Positions 5,880-6,148 of a DNA stretch of 6,148 nucleotides are shown piece by piece. Position 1 is the stretch's first letter. Each line of letters starts with the position of its first letter. Below the pieces are notes generated by a model. The model was not told the origin of the DNA and did no database searches. It saw only the letters and a list, made by a program, of their open reading frames with translations. A program made the position numbers and the translations under genes. The DNA comes from an uncultured Selenomonadales bacterium (GTDB lineage Bacteria > Bacillota_C > Negativicutes > Selenomonadales > Selenomonadaceae), in NCBI GenBank assembly GCA_947302675.1, contig CAMYWI010000097.1, positions 1-6,148 on the forward strand. The letters are read 5' to 3'.

Positions 5880-6148
5880 TTAAACTTCGGAAAGATATTT
5901 TGTAATGGCGGCGTCGTAGTCGGCGGTGTGAGCGAATGCCTCCGCCGCAAGTTTTTTGCGAACGTCAAGCGGAACTTCGCCTTGCTCGGCAATGAGCTTG
6001 GCAATTTCGTCGTAGCGTTCGGGGTTTGTCACGACCGTCACGAACTTAAAATTCTTCGCCGCCGCACGAATCATCGCCGGACCGCCAATGTCGATATTTT
6101 CTATCGCGTCCTCAAGGGTGACATTTGGCTTGCGAATTGTGCGCTTGA
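5880..6148 (-). CDS. purH: IMP cyclohydrolase (PurH N-domain type), C-terminal part (cut by window edge)
   Basis: The visible 89 residues are the end of an IMP cyclohydrolase, the MGS-like domain that closes the ring of FAICAR to give IMP, the last step of purine synthesis. The sequence RKPNVTLEDAIENIDIGGPAMIRAAAKN carries the conserved IDIGGP and RAAAKN motifs, followed by a V-T-V-V-T-N-P strand and LAAEAFAHTADYDAAITKYL, which in bifunctional PurH marks the end of this domain. Here a TAA follows three residues later and a terminator comes next, so the AICAR transformylase domain of about 300 residues is absent. I infer a stand-alone cyclohydrolase, with the transformylase encoded elsewhere; a truncated purH is the alternative. 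The gene begins beyond the right edge. A promoter of its own lies after it for the next operon, so the two are probably separate transcripts. Confidence 0.88.
   Translation of the reverse strand, partial: KRTIRKPNVTLEDAIENIDIGGPAMIRAAAKNFKFVTVVTNPERYDEIAKLIAEQGEVPLDVRKKLAAEAFAHTADYDAAITKYLSEV

Noticed and set aside
1..6148. CRISPR arrays, tRNA or rRNA genes, insertion sequences, phage genes
   Set aside because: No regularly spaced repeats, cloverleaf-like sequence, terminal inverted repeats or transposase/integrase motifs were seen on either strand.

Overview
The window is a compact bacterial chromosome segment in which every supported gene lies on the minus strand, so transcription runs from right (6148) to left (1). 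Gene content suggests a Firmicutes-type anaerobe, most likely in the Negativicutes (Selenomonas relatives). The clues are a type III pantothenate kinase next to a DusB-type tRNA dihydrouridine synthase, an M18 aminopeptidase of the Firmicutes kind, an IMP cyclohydrolase that appears to stand alone, AGGAG-type ribosome binding sites, and DNA rich in AAAATTTT-like strings. The lineage is an inference; there is no rRNA or other marker here.

Layout in order of transcription. (1) 6148-5880: C-terminal end of an IMP cyclohydrolase (PurH N-domain type), with no AICAR transformylase domain after it, followed by a Rho-independent terminator at about 5829-5877. (2) A sigma70-like promoter (TTGACA, 16 bp, TAAACT) at 5827-5800 appears to start a new operon. 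(3) 5741-4776: a protein with a four-cysteine zinc ribbon and two receiver domains; the second has Ser at the phosphoacceptor position. (4) 4764-3547 and 3535-2289: two tandem paralogous glycosyltransferases with a GT-A fold (GT92/PF13704-like). The downstream copy is out of frame at a run of nine G (nine C on the + strand, 3209-3217). (5) 2284-1511: coaX, with a TTG start. (6) 1514-540: dusB, overlapping coaX by ATGA. (7) 550 to the left edge: N-terminal 183 residues of an M18 aminopeptidase, overlapping dusB by 11 bp.

Genes 3 to 7 are packed with gaps of 11 bp or less, or overlaps, and no terminator was seen between them. They therefore look like one transcript joining a signalling protein, two surface-sugar-type glycosyltransferases and three housekeeping genes (CoA synthesis, tRNA modification, peptide turnover).

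The most notable signal is the G9 tract inside the second glycosyltransferase. Read as given, it yields a 162-residue truncated protein; a tract of 7 or 10 G restores a 414- or 415-residue protein that aligns end to end with its 405-residue neighbour. This is the layout of a phase-variable contingency locus, although a homopolymer sequencing error is the main alternative. A second, weaker case of the same kind is an A7 run just before the receiver protein start, where one extra A would fuse a 13-codon mini-ORF to that gene.
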